A DNA stretch of 64,000 nt from Bugula neritina (lineage: Eukaryota > Bryozoa > Gymnolaemata > Cheilostomatida > Bugulidae). Both the position numbers and the translations under genes were made by a program. The notes under the pieces were generated by a model. The model worked only from the letters and a program-made list of their open reading frames with translations. It was not told the DNA's origin and did no database searches. This document shows, in pieces, positions 25,101-34,939 of this stretch (the stretch's first letter is position 1; each line of letters starts with the position of its first letter). Where the stretch lies: assembly GCA_964035545.1 (NCBI GenBank), contig OZ037770.1, positions 14,914,642 to 14,978,641 of the forward strand, given 5' to 3'.

Positions 25101-25950
25101 GCCCCGATACCAAAGTCTCAGTAAGTCTGTCTGTTAACAGAACCTGTGCTAAAGTTGTACTGCTGAATTTGTTCAGTGGTCTCTGTGGTGTAATAGCTAT
25201 TGCATGCGCCTGGTTGCCAGCCGTAGGTTGCGGGTTCGAATCCCAGTGGGAGCAAAATTATTCTATAAAAGTGGGGCTCGGTCTAACAAGAACTAAAACA
25301 TTTGGAAGATTTGCGATTGACTATAAAAAATTTCGATTAATTTATCTATGGGATTCTTGATTATGATATGAATAATCAGACAGATGAATTGAAAATACAG
25401 CTATCTCAACTGCTATACAATCATTTACTCTGATGATGGAGAAACTCAATAGTCTAAGTTCTTTAACTTCCTCTTTAAATTACAGGTTGCCGTGTGAGTT
25501 ACAACTGTTGTAAGAACACAACTTTCTCTGTTATAATGTCCAAATTTCTTTTTTATTACACATTTCTTAATGCAGCTGATAAGTATTGTTAAAATACTAT
25601 ATTTTGATGATAGTTAAGTTACTTGCCAAGCAACACTTCACTGAACATCAAAAGCACATCAGAATAAAGATGGCAGATATAAAGAGGCTCTCACTGGCTG
25701 AATAAATGCCAAGGGAGCCAAATAAACACTAGTGCAGAATTCACAAAGACCTGTTTTATCATCACCTAATCAAAAAGACATTGAATCCAGACCTACCCAA
25801 CTCTGATGGAGAAGGAAAGGTTTCAATGACTGCGATACCGATGGCCAGAGCTACCACAGCCAGCAGGAAGAAGAGTGCGAGACACATGGTGACCTTCAGC
25901 CTCTTTTTCAATTTGGAGATCTTTTGTGTAGAGGCGGGATCGTCATCCAT
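9981..25950 (-). CDS. Neprilysin-like M13 zinc metallopeptidase
   Basis: Exons in transcript order: 25797-25950, 24989-25066, 24316-24477, 22123-22206, 20205-20407, 19524-19703, 19290-19379, 18651-18878, 18149-18277, 17897-17995, 17607-17684, then either 16783-16886 or 16521-16627, then 16075-16133, 12385-12436, 12052-12119, 11492-11622, 11184-11249, 10889-10987, 10390-10466, 9981-10080. All phases agree and the product is 746 or 747 aa; human neprilysin is 750. It is a type II ectoenzyme that cleaves small extracellular peptides. Visible are a cytosolic Lys-rich start, a membrane anchor at about residues 20-45, CTTPGC and [13 protein letters not shown] cysteine motifs, substrate-binding VNAYYS (about 539-544), zinc site HEISH (about 581-585), third ligand ENIAD (about 643-647), catalytic His in VHSP (about 709) and the terminal CGVW. 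The start at 25950 is chosen because a ctgtag acceptor sits just upstream of it; 5' UTR exons are not identified. Confidence 0.95.
11260..11465. repeat. Degenerate TACTGTACATAC palindromic repeat in a neprilysin intron
   Basis: A stretch of about 170 bp is made of TACTGTACATAC / GTATATACTATAC variants, largely self-complementary. It lies beside the acceptor of exon 17. It looks like simple-sequence expansion; reading frames across it are not coding. Confidence 0.7.
11839..11970. mobile_element. Dispersed repeat family B, copy 1
   Basis: This segment of a neprilysin intron shares a recognisable order of blocks with 26060-26250: CATATCTCAC, a GTCACGAGAA-like block, and a TGAATT-like tail. The copy at 26060-26250 has inverted ends, suggesting a small DNA-transposon derivative; the ends of this copy are degraded. 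Confidence 0.5.
12508..12780 (+). repeat. 5' LTR
   Basis: 273 bp, from TGTTGAGAAAC to CATTCAACA, with short inverted ends TGTTGA/TCAACA. It contains AATAAA near 12665. It is paired with 15671-15943, with about three mismatches seen. Confidence 0.95.
12781..12794 (+). promoter_or_regulatory. Primer-binding site matching the initiator tRNA-Met anticodon region
   Basis: GGTTATGGGCCCAG abuts the 5' LTR. Its complement, CTGGGCCCATAACC, is the anticodon stem-loop of animal initiator tRNA-Met, not the tRNA 3' end. Priming by a 5' half of initiator tRNA is established for Drosophila copia, so a copia-like mode of priming is inferred here. Confidence 0.85.
12858..13215 (+). repeat. TCACTGTACA-type tandem array inside the LTR element
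   Basis: About 350 bp of degenerate units built on CACTGTACACAGTA and TACTACTCA. It occupies the position where a leader or gag would normally lie. Confidence 0.8.
13216..14470 (+). repeat. CACACCGG minisatellite inside the LTR element
   Basis: About 1.25 kb of mixed 10-14 bp blocks (ACACACACCGGCAC, AGACCGGAAC, AAGACCGGAA), arranged in higher-order units of about 24 bp and larger duplicated segments (for example 13370-13560 resembles 13750-13850). Frames stay open on both strands because the unit lacks stops; the His-Thr-Gly-Thr repeats they would encode are not credible proteins. The expansion is internal to the retroelement. Confidence 0.9.
14474..14760 (+). repeat. Three 96-bp repeats (32 codons) inside the LTR element
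   Basis: Units begin near 14481, 14577 and 14673 and keep the frame. Each encodes a Pro/Gln/Asn-rich peptide with [10 protein letters not shown] and CGNDAMNV cores. The position just before the reverse-transcriptase remnants suggests the variable linker between integrase and reverse transcriptase, amplified in place. Confidence 0.8.
14800..15663 (+). pseudogene. Copia-type reverse transcriptase / RNase H remnant
   Basis: Short in-frame stretches match copia pol: a VAKG-like block near 15020, [10 protein letters not shown] (about 15148-15177), and a C-terminal RNase H segment with TDNLGAIAL and [14 protein letters not shown] (about 15445-15535), ending at 15663. Stops and frameshifts break the frame between 14800 and 15060, and the palm segment that should hold the catalytic aspartates is missing. 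The element cannot make an active polymerase from this copy. Confidence 0.88.
15671..15943 (+). repeat. 3' LTR
   Basis: 273 bp, same ends and length as the 5' LTR. The purine tract TGAGGGGGCG lies directly before it and GCTGG directly after it. Confidence 0.95.
16521..16627 (-). CDS. Neprilysin alternative exon 12b
   Basis: This 107-nt exon has acceptor CCTCTAG and donor GTAAGT. It enters in phase 0 and leaves two bases (GA). It encodes about 35 residues with [20 protein letters not shown], clearly related to exon 12a, and ends VPVKR, which resembles the usual vertebrate sequence before the NAFYS motif. It carries a cysteine that 12a lacks. It lies 155 bp downstream of 12a in transcript order. 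Confidence 0.82.
16783..16886 (-). CDS. Neprilysin alternative exon 12a
   Basis: This 104-nt exon has acceptor TTTGCAG and donor GTTTGT. It enters in phase 0 and leaves two bases (AG) for exon 13. It encodes about 34 residues containing [12 protein letters not shown]. The same stretch of the enzyme is also encoded by exon 12b at 16521-16627, with matching phases, so the two cannot both be spliced in without a frameshift. The donor is weaker than consensus at position +3. Confidence 0.8.
19744..19808 (+). repeat. (GATT)n microsatellite
   Basis: About 14 copies of GATT with two interruptions, in the neprilysin intron upstream of exon 6 in transcript order. Confidence 0.9.
20408..22044. other. 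Large neprilysin intron 4, nothing else recognised
   Basis: AT-rich, no supported exon on either strand. The short open frames are not homologous to anything I recognise. Confidence 0.35.
22045..22120. repeat. (TA)n microsatellite abutting the neprilysin exon 4 donor
   Basis: About 75 bp of alternating TA with one interruption. The exon 4 donor (minus strand GTAATA, 22117-22122) runs straight into the array, so the first bases of the intron are the repeat itself. Confidence 0.9.
23909..24240. repeat. 26-bp minisatellite in neprilysin intron 3
   Basis: About 12 copies of a 26-bp unit (core ATCGACCTATATAGTTTAAT), progressively diverged towards the 3' end on the plus strand. It lies about 75-100 bp from exon 3. 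Confidence 0.9.
25190..25256 (+). mobile_element. tRNA-derived SINE head or tRNA pseudogene
   Basis: Contains an A-box-like GTGGTGTAATAGC and a B-box GGGTTCGAATCCC. The arms do not fold into a proper cloverleaf by eye, and similar heads occur at 56037 and 60307, so a SINE family is more likely than a functional tRNA. Confidence 0.45.
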
Positions 25951-26059
25951 TGTCAGCCTACAGATATATACAGGTTCTTGGTTGGTGAAGGTATTAAACA
26001 CTCTGCAGTGTTTTACAAAAGGCTCAATATTTAATACACAATGTTACGGTTACACTGTT

Positions 26060-26250
26060 CCCTCCATATCTCACGGTTGTAGTTCTCACGAAATTCCACA
26101 GGTCATGAGAAGGGCTTCGACCCCATTCTGTGACTTATATATGTGTGTATAGGGACAAAATGGCCAAAGTTAGCAAATCCATATTCTACTATGTCATGAA
26201 TTGAGGTTCCAAGGCCCGTATAGCTTAGCGAGATATGGGGGGGGGGGGGA
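26060..26250. mobile_element. Dispersed repeat family B, copy 2, just upstream of the neprilysin start
   Basis: Inverted ends CCCTCCATATCTC and GAGATATGGGG enclose about 190 bp. It resembles 11839-11970. It lies about 110 bp upstream of the neprilysin ATG, so it may overlap promoter or 5' UTR sequence. Confidence 0.55.
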
Positions 26251-28404
26251 GTACGGTATTAAAAGAAATGAACTGATAATATAATTACATGCAGATGAAA
26301 GTATCAAGTGAAAGTTATATTATGTGGATTTAGTATGATTGGGCCTGTTAAAAGAGGGCAATAATAGAAATAGTGAAATCTCTGTCAACTGAATGATCAT
26401 CATGGCAGAAGTATTGAGGTCATTAAATAAGGGCAAGTTGTAATCAAATGTACATTTTGGTGAGCTAATGAAGAGTCCAGAGATGCGTTTTATGTTCTTC
26501 ATTCTAATTTAGCAATGTATCACTGGTTATTACAGAAATCTACGAAGTCCACTTCACAATACATACGTAGTTCATTGAAAACTTTGTGTAGCAGTCAACT
26601 GCTATTTAGTAAAACCACACGGAATAATAATATAGTAACACACCGTCTGGCATTGTAATGGTGTTACATAACTCTGAACGAAGTTTGGCAGACTGCCAGC
26701 AGAGTTGCTGTTTAAACACTCCAATTTCATGGAAGATGCATAATATGCTGAGAACTGCAACTGCCGAAAGTAATAAAACTTGTGAATTCTGATAGGCAGG
26801 GTGGCTGTTACAGTTCACATCAATATTGAAAGCATAACTCGATGTACAAGTATGTTGACGACTGTTTCGAGTGCAGTAAATTACTGTGAAATTTTAATTT
26901 AATTAGTTAAATTATGCCTGTGAGCATTTCTACTTACATGTGAAAATACAGCGAAAGCTATCCATGTGCTATGAATAATTGCAACATCATGTGTAGACAT
27001 TTTTAGTGCAAAATTTAAGTTAGGTGCACAAAAAGTAGACTTAGTAGTTTTCACAGTGAAAGTTGGTTGACTAGTTGAACTATGCTTTTGAACTTTAATG
27101 TTGGTGAAAGAGTTTATTGAAGCCAATTGGGATAATGCTGGTTTTAGGATTTATTGTGTTATAAGAAATAAAATGAGCCTAAAGCTGCAAGTTTCTACAC
27201 TTTGCTATAAAATTAAGTTGTTAATTTATATTATTTAAAAACATAACCCGCTAATTTAACTTTTAAATCATTATTTTTTTAAGAAAACAAGAAAATAACA
27301 TTAAATACATTTCCAACTTTGGTCATTTGAAAAAACTGTTATCAAACATTGTTTAACAAAATGCAAATATTAAAAAAGAGAAAAGAAGTAAAGCTGGATG
27401 AAATTTTGTAGTCCAAACACAAACAGTAGGGTAAGTGTATGCTGATAATATTTGTATACTTACTTGGATATAGATGTACTATTTTGCTCAGTCATCATAA
27501 GTAATAAAAGACACCCACTACAAGCACCGTGTTGACTGTCTCACCACCAAGTGTCTCCTGCTAACAAATGTGGCACTTGAAGATATGTTAGTGTCCCTGC
27601 TTTAGCTAGCACTGCAAGCCAACTGTTGGCTTATGGTCCAACAGTTGTCAATTCACTCAGCAAAGCTCTGATTGGTTAGAATATTTAAAACCCTAATTTA
27701 GGTCAGATTAATACATTATTATGTCATCAAAATAACGATGGTACCCTGCGATGTGACAGTGTATTAAGTATAGTATAGTATTATAATAGTGTCAACACGG
27801 CTGTTAGCCTTTGGACCCTGGAAAGTGTTTGCCGGGGCTCACCGGCCAGTGCTAAGCTTTTCGATGTATTTGTTTCCTTGATGACTAATAGGCAGCTAGC
27901 TATCCCCTGCTCTCACTACTGGCCTAAACTTAGAAGTCATGCCTTGATAGTTTGCAATAGGGTCTAGAGAAAAGCTGTGCATGAAAGCACTAGAGTGTCT
28001 AGTTATTCCAACAACTTCACCTGTTTGTCTTGTGAACTCTCAGTCTAATTCAATTAATCATGTGACTTTAGGCCGCTTATTGTAGAATTATTAGTTTTAT
28101 TGAGGAAGTTATATATATATTATGTGAAAGGAGGGAGGGGGGAATTACTGTATCTGCTTGTCAAATGGAAATCTCATCACTGCTGTTGAATGATCTTGTT
28201 AAGCCTTTAATGTTTTCTCATTCAGAGAACCGACTTTAGACAAATATTTTCAGGACACATTTAAGAAGTATTTTATTTGATTAATGTAGCTTCTTTGCAG
28301 AAATTCCAATTTGATGGTCTTTAAATGATGATTTATTGGAATAAAATTTCAAATTTTTAAATTAAAAACAACTCACACTGGTTATAGTGCCATCCATGTG
28401 AAAA
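26251..28404. other. Intergenic or 5' intron sequence upstream of the neprilysin gene
   Basis: No coding exon is supported. A possible inverted-repeat element is seen at 27533-27802 (ends sharing CCGTGTTGAC). 5' UTR exons of the neprilysin gene may be present but cannot be recognised without transcripts. Confidence 0.3.
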
Positions 28405-28560
28405 CTCCTGATGGACATGCTGTTTAAGCAGGCTAAGGACTGGTTTACCAGAACAAATGCTCTTCCTAACATTACCAATAGTCTTTATGAAGATTTTAAT
28501 TACTGACCTTGCATTTATACTAAGCCAGTGCTCTAACCTCTAGACCACGGCTGCTCCCTG
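28405..28560 (-). mobile_element. tRNA-derived SINE
   Basis: Read on the minus strand, the segment starts GGGAGCAGCCGTGGTCTAGA with an A-box (GTTAGAGCACTGG), like a tRNA head, and continues into a body with GGTAATGTTAGGAAGAGCAT. The body recurs at 61180-61262 and more weakly at 34120-34150. The B-box region seems degraded. Confidence 0.65.
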
Positions 28561-28764
28561 GTTATTAAACACCACAAGTAAGCTAATGCTGTGAATAATT
28601 TGCAGCTTGTGCTCTTAAATAATAAGAAGACAACTTCAGTAATAAACTTCAATTCTGTAACTAGACAAAGTCAAATTAATATTGGTGACTATCACTGAAT
28701 AAGAATGTTTATACCTTATTACTATCTACTTCAAAATATTTTGATATTAGGATACTGTAGTTGT

Positions 28765-28773
28765 AGCAGTAGT

Positions 28774-28808
<35 letters not shown>

Positions 28809-28985
28809 CAGCAGTAGCATGCAGTAGCAGTAGCAGTAGCAGTAGCAGTAGCAGTAGCAGTAGCAGTAGCAGTAGCAGTAGCAGTAGCAGTAGCAGTAGC
28901 AGTAGCAGTAGCAGTAGCAGTAGCAGTAGCAGTAGCAGTAGCAGTAGCAGTAGCAGTAGCAGCAGCAACAGTAGCAGCAACAAAC
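28765..28985. repeat. (AGCAGT)n / (AGC)n microsatellite
   Basis: A pure AGC run, then about 25 copies of the hexamer AGCAGT, then AGC/AAC. Long poly-leucine or Cys-Tyr frames in it are artefacts. Confidence 0.95.
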
Positions 28986-31900
28986 AGACAGACAGCTAAT
29001 CATTTTCAGAAGCAGCTGTTTTAAAGGACTACACCTATCATATGCTGCCACATCTCCTGACTGAAAGTCATCAGCTGATCAAAATCACTTTCAGTAATAA
29101 TTACCAGCTGAGTCAGCAAACAATTTAGCAACTTTAATTGCTGCTCAGAAATAAGTTAAAAACTCAGAAACATCTTAAAGACCTTTTTTAAAAAACTAAA
29201 ATATGCGAAGTAGCCAAGGGGGGACAATCGGTTTGATTGTATGACTCACTTCATTGGTTATAAAACCTATTTCATTAGCATAACCCATTATATTGGTTGT
29301 ACGACCTGTTTCATTGACTTGATATGGTCCAATATAACCAGTCTATCTTACCTTGTCCGTATTTTCTCACACACATGTGTTTGTGGACTGAAACCAGTAT
29401 ATACATGTACATATACAACAGATAATTAAAAAATTATTCAGTTATATTTTAGTGAAGCAGTCAATTTATCAACATATTATAGTAGTATAATGCCTCAACC
29501 CATTAGCTTATAGGAATTCCTACCAAAGAACAAAACAACTAAGATGTGAGAATAATGAGTTTTCCCTGTTTTGACACAACGCCAGTCAATAGAAAGACTG
29601 TCTTCATTAGCAAATGAAAAGGTAGTTACCATTTACACAGCTGCCAAAGACAGCAATCTGGCTTATTGTTAGCAGCCAAAGTAAATTCTGGGTGGCATTG
29701 GCTAAAAATAAATTATATATGTCTATAAGTTTCTAAGTCTTTCCAACTCTGAACTACTTGTCGTTAGAAACAGTTCAAAGCAGAAAAGTGAGTAAAAGTG
29801 CTGACCCTGGGACATAATGTGTAGGTATAAAAAAACTTAACCAGCTGCACAAGTTGTATTAAAACCCTCAACCTTTATTACATATAATATACAGGTTTCA
29901 GCAATTGTAGCCCCAGTGGAGGAATTTGAAGCATTTTAGTATATTGCAAAAATAATCTAAACTATATTTTTTATTTTTTGTTGCTTATCCATTTTTCTGT
30001 CCATGCATATTTTTAATTTATTATTTGTGGGTTATTAATGTCGGTTGGACTATTACAGCGGGCATCTGTTTACCACCCCCATTAATTTGGAGCTTAAATA
30101 GTTTAAGAACAACATCTTTTTACTAATTATATTTCATTAAATCATTTTAACAGATAATATTGCCTATACCACATGTTAAATCAATATTATTTATTAAGCT
30201 TTGGTGCAATTAGGAGTTGTTGACCCCTAAAAGTAGTTTGCATTTGAGAGAGGATAACTTCTAGAGTGGCACCAATAAACATCAATTGCATTTGAAAATA
30301 AAAAGCATTTCGTCTGGTGACTTAAATTGTAACCTTTGTTTATATACTAAAAATCATAAGTTTCAGTATAGCTTGATCAAAATTTAAAGCCAATTGAATC
30401 TACCAAAGTCATGTTATTGTGTTTATTGATTGAGTGGGTGTGTTCATCTAGCAAAGGAGGCGTGGTCTGCTCAAACTGAGACACTCCTACTCAATACGTA
30501 ATAGGTAGCAACCAGTACTTGTCATACACCAATTGTAATCAAACGTGACGCTGTTGTCTGTGTGATTTTTCACTCGTGTATTGTTTCAATGTTATTTGCA
30601 CTTAGTTTACACACTCGAGACTAAAATGATTATTATATGTAAACAAATTGCTAATATATTGTATTGATTTGCTTTACAAAAACATATATATAAAATCAAA
30701 CTTGAAACACAAGACAGATGAACGAGGTACAATGCCGAATGAACCAAGCAAGCAGTAAAAAAAATAGAAATTTAAATTTGAAGTTCACTAGTTCTTTATT
30801 CTTGCCACGTGGCTTTTGCTGTAGATACAGGTTGTTTTCAAATAGTTCCATAATAGCCAAAATCTTTACCTATAAAATTCCATTACAATAAATAATCAAA
30901 AACTTGTTATACGTGCATGTTGCAGAGTTTGCCTTTGGGATTGGTCACATTAATTTGTTAGATCTTACATAGAGTTAGAAAAGTAGAGTGCTTTTCTATC
31001 CGACTTTCACATGGAAAGCTTCTGCATGCTTTACTTTGGTAAATTAGCTATTTTAATCGGCAAATTAACTCTCCATGAATATAAGACTCTACAAAAGTAT
31101 TATTCTACAAACAATAGACTGCATCACTCAAACAATGAAATATTTATCGGTCTGAGAATTAACCTGCGAAAAGGAATTGATTTTATTTATCACCAAGTGT
31201 TAAAACCCTAGAGATGCGAGGTCGTTCATTGCAATACAATGGCAACTTCTTTGATCATAGCTATTTAAATCAGCTCATATAACATTTGAAAACCCACACT
31301 GAATATTGATTATGTACAATTTCACAGTGCACGTCAGATCATCTACATTTTATTACTATTAATTCTCATTAGGTCACCTCGGGCATTTCATCAGCGTTAT
31401 AATCTGAAAATTGAGGCTGGCGGGTGAAGTGATTATTTAGTTAAACTAAAATCAAATTTAAGCAGCTTTTTGTATCTAAAAGTTTATTATTTTTCAAGTT
31501 TCAAAATATTGTTACTAGTGAATCAGTTGAATTTTGTGATTCTGCTTAAATGAATAATCGAGACGAATTACATAGGATAATAAATTATCTATTTGAAAAA
31601 AAACAATTAATTTATTGATGATTTGGGCACTCACTCACTCTGAAAAACTGTCATGCAGCATTTTCTTTCTTTAAACAAAACAAAATAATGATAAATTTCA
31701 TACTCAAAAAAATGTTGTATAGAAAACTTGCTTAGCTGTTGGGAATAAAATTTAGCTGCAATTAGTCATTCGTGTTAACAAAAAGCAATTCATTCATTCA
31801 AGAAACTTTTCAAAAGCATTAAACCTGGTGTTATTCTAAGTTGAAAAAAATTTGATAAGCATTGCTTGATTAATAGATTTCAAATAATTCAAAGCAAAGT

Positions 31901-32864
31901 CCCCACCAGGTAATAATGGAATATCATCGATGATGTATTGAATTGGTAGCATTCAAAGTTAAAGCTCCAGTTGTTTGAGAGTATTCATGCTATACAAAAG
32001 AATTTTCACTACACACATTCTAAGTCTAGAATTAAGAGCCAAGATAAAAAATATCACCTGATTTTTAAGATCCAATCATTGTAAAGAAGTTAAAGTATGT
32101 CAAAAAGTGGAACTAGAAAAACTTTGGCAACGCCAGCTCTAGCACTTGTACCAGGATGAGTTTAAAACTAGCTAGCTAAAGTTATATCTATTTACTGTAT
32201 AAATATTATTATATTATTATTATATATTATATATTTGAACAAACCTTGAGCCTTTAATATTAGCCATGATTGTAGAATTGCTTACATATTATATTATTGG
32301 GTATAAAATATATAGATTGAATTATATGAGGTAGTTGAATAAATTCCAAAAATGGTACGTGAGTTAAAAGGCCTTTATTATAACTGTTATTTTTCTAATA
32401 AGAAAAGTTCACAACTGCCGCCAAAGAGAATTATGGTTTTTATAATATATTTTCTCAAATATAATTGGCAGCTTGTTATATTATCTTTAACAACTCATAC
32501 AAAGCAATATGTTTTGTATTATATCATTTATTATCATCAATCACTAACTACAGCTATTTTTGTGATACTTTTTGTCCGTTATATTTTCATAATGTTTTCA
32601 GTACAGTTGAGAGTTGGCATAATTATATAGTTACAGGCCATCAGTTATTAAATATATTTATCTAGTGTAAACACAAATCACAATGAAGTCAATATTTCTT
32701 ACTATCTAAACTCTAAAGTATCTTCAGTCTATCAAATTTAATTGAACAAAAGCCAACCACTGTTTGAGTGTGTATTGATTGTAGCTTTTAAATTGTATCA
32801 GCAAGCCTAGCTACCTTGTAACTAATAAAGCATTGGTAACAACAATCAAGATAATAATATCGTT
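28986..32864. other. Intergenic, nothing recognised
   Basis: AT-rich DNA without supported exons, RNA genes or clear repeats. The short open frames (for example at 29241, 31011 and 32352) have compositions typical of AT-rich noise. Confidence 0.3.
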
Positions 32865-32960
32865 TAAGGGTGGCAGTGGAGAAATTTAGGAAGCCTAAGT
32901 TCTTCAGCTTTATTACTAAATTTTGGTTTGGAGTGCGGTTGAAAATGTTCTATAACAGAA
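32865..32960 (+). mobile_element. Dispersed repeat family A, partial copy
   Basis: TGGCAGTGGAGAAATT followed by CCTAAGTTCTTCAG, and further matches to about 32950, correspond to the reverse complement of the right half of the inverted-repeat element at 53401-53557. A single partial copy here. Confidence 0.55.
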
Positions 32961-33699
32961 ATTAAAATTGTTGAAAGAAACTAGGCAACTATTATCTTAC
33001 CTAGTAAGAATATTATATTGTTCGAGAGCTATGCAAGTGTAAGCACTAGGGGAGTAGTGAACTGGATGAGGAAAGAGACGCTATGACTTAGCATTCCTTA
33101 TAAAATGAGGATCGCTATCATACATAGGTTGTTAAATCAGAACTTGTTCTCATCAGCAAACTCATAATGATTTCGAACTAATAAATTATAGGGAAGATTT
33201 TCCAAGATATACGTAACTTCAGCAAAGAAAGTTTATAATATGTCTAATTGCATAAAACAATCATATTGACAATAGTATGTTTTAACAACAATGGGGGAAC
33301 TTGTGTGAAAGCTAGTTACATTAGCAGTGCACTTGGAACAAGCCTAGAAGACTCTGTAACTCTGTTTTGCAAATCAGTTTGAAATATTTATCACGTTGCT
33401 GAGCTACGACTAATGCATGCTTTTGTTCTCAAATATCATTTGTCTATATTTTGTCTTGATAAACAAAGGGGCGTTTGTTTTCCATAACATCATAGAATTG
33501 AACAAAACATTTTTTTCTGACAGCAAAAGCTGGATAGATTAGGACAACAAAAGGAAATGCAATATAACAAAGGTGGTCATCATTTTGTTATTAGCTTAGA
33601 TATATGATATTTCTCTCAGTAAAAGATGCTTTGAAGGGATTGATTTGGAGAAACTGTACATGCAGCTGTGCCAAGCTACACCCAAGTACCAAGGCTTAC

Positions 33700-33845
33700 T
33701 AAGTGTATGGGGGTGCAGGGGGGGGCAGTTTATAGGGGCGTCTTGGGGGTAATGTACTGGTGTGGTGTGTAGGGATAGTGTGTAGGGGTGGGGTGTGTAG
33801 GAGGTGTAGTGTATAGGGGCAGTATGGGATAGCGTGCATGTAGCG
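33700..33845 (+). repeat. G-rich degenerate repeat
   Basis: About 140 bp of GGTGTGTAGGGGTGGGG-like units, with many runs of three or more G. It could form G-quadruplex structure on this strand; no gene is associated. Confidence 0.6.
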
Positions 33846-34505
33846 AGTTGAATAATAGCAAATGTAAGAAGATGGCATTTTGGTTTATTGTTTTATAAGC
33901 ACTAACAGGTTCAAGTTTGTCCCTTTAATTAACAGCCCAATGACACATTTTCTAATTTTACTTGCACAAGTTTTCGTAGTTTTAAGAAGTGATCTGAGTG
34001 ATCTAGACGGATGATCATACAAAATAAAATGGGACTTTAGGAGCTATAGTGAGATGTCGTCACTAGCATTATGTGACACCAGTGATTAGCTAGGATGTAG
34101 GCTAGAGTTCTAACAGAATCTGTGGTGACCTCAGGAAGGGCATCTACTTGGTGTGACACAGTTCTAACCTAACTTAAAACTCTTACTATCAGGAATGGAG
34201 GATCTAATGGAACAGAGTGATCAAAAATATTGAGACCTGTTGTTCAAGATGCAAAAATAACTATTATTCTTTTCAAAAAGCAACTTAAAAAGTTTTTCTT
34301 TTAGACACAAAATATATTTTTGTTATTTCATCAGTACAAAACAGTAGAAAGGTAAATTTAAAATTATGTTATAAAATTTAATGAAATCACACACAGAACT
34401 TGGTTGAAAATAAATAGTTTACTATACATAACTATCTTTAAATGAATTACCCTACAAAACCAGGATGAATACATTTTGAGTGTCTCAGATTTTACATTTT
34501 CTTGT

Positions 34506-34939
34506 TTAAGATCTCTCAATTTCCGGTAGTCCAGGTAAATCAGCTTCTACTTCCCTAGCCTGCTGGACCATGGCGCAGAATGGACAGAACAAGCTAGATA
34601 CGCAATCACCTCCAAAGGAGCCGTCAATGCCCTGTTTCTCTCTCACCAGTTGTCTTTGTTTGGCAAAGGCGTACCAGTTAAGCAACGGAACCATAGACGC
34701 GCATCCACATTTCACACACGAACCTTCTTCTACCTAAAATAAAATAGTTTTAAGTTTTTGAAAAGAACCTAAGCTAAGGAAAGTAAAGCAAATTTATCAA
34801 AAATAGTTACACAGTTCTAGAAATTAAATTTTACCTTTTCATGTGTTTTTCCGAAAGCGTAACACGGCACGACGTAACTGACTAGGCAAACCTTACAGTT
34901 TCCAAAGCAGCCAAAAAGACCGTTTTTCCATTCAGCCAT
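34506..34939 (-). CDS. PLAC8-family cysteine-rich protein
   Basis: Two exons, 34835-34939 and 34506-34733, joined in phase 0, give 110 aa, the usual size for the family. The sequence shows the PLAC8 pattern: an N-terminal cysteine cluster (GCFGNCKVCLVSYVVPCYAFGK), a second cluster (CVKCGCASM), a basic RQLVREKQGIDGS stretch, and the closing FCPFCAMVQQAREVE. Members include PLAC8, cornifelin and plant FW2.2-like proteins; biochemical roles vary (cell size, metal handling, cadmium resistance), so none is assigned. The start lies about 30 bp from the possible first exon of the divergent TANGO6 gene. Confidence 0.9.

Noticed and set aside
25190-25256. Functional tRNA gene
   Set aside because: The B box is good but the anticodon and acceptor arms do not pair, and related degraded copies exist; SINE head preferred. 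The same applies to 56037-56100.
27533-27802. Transposon with CCGTGTTGAC inverted ends
   Set aside because: Only about 11 bp of inverted match and no target duplication or second copy seen; kept as a note only.
28731-29051. Poly-leucine and Cys-Tyr repeat frames
   Set aside because: Translation of the AGCAGT/AGC microsatellite.
33700-33845. CpG island or promoter
   Set aside because: The segment is G-rich on one strand but has few CpG and no adjacent exon; it reads as a degenerate simple repeat.
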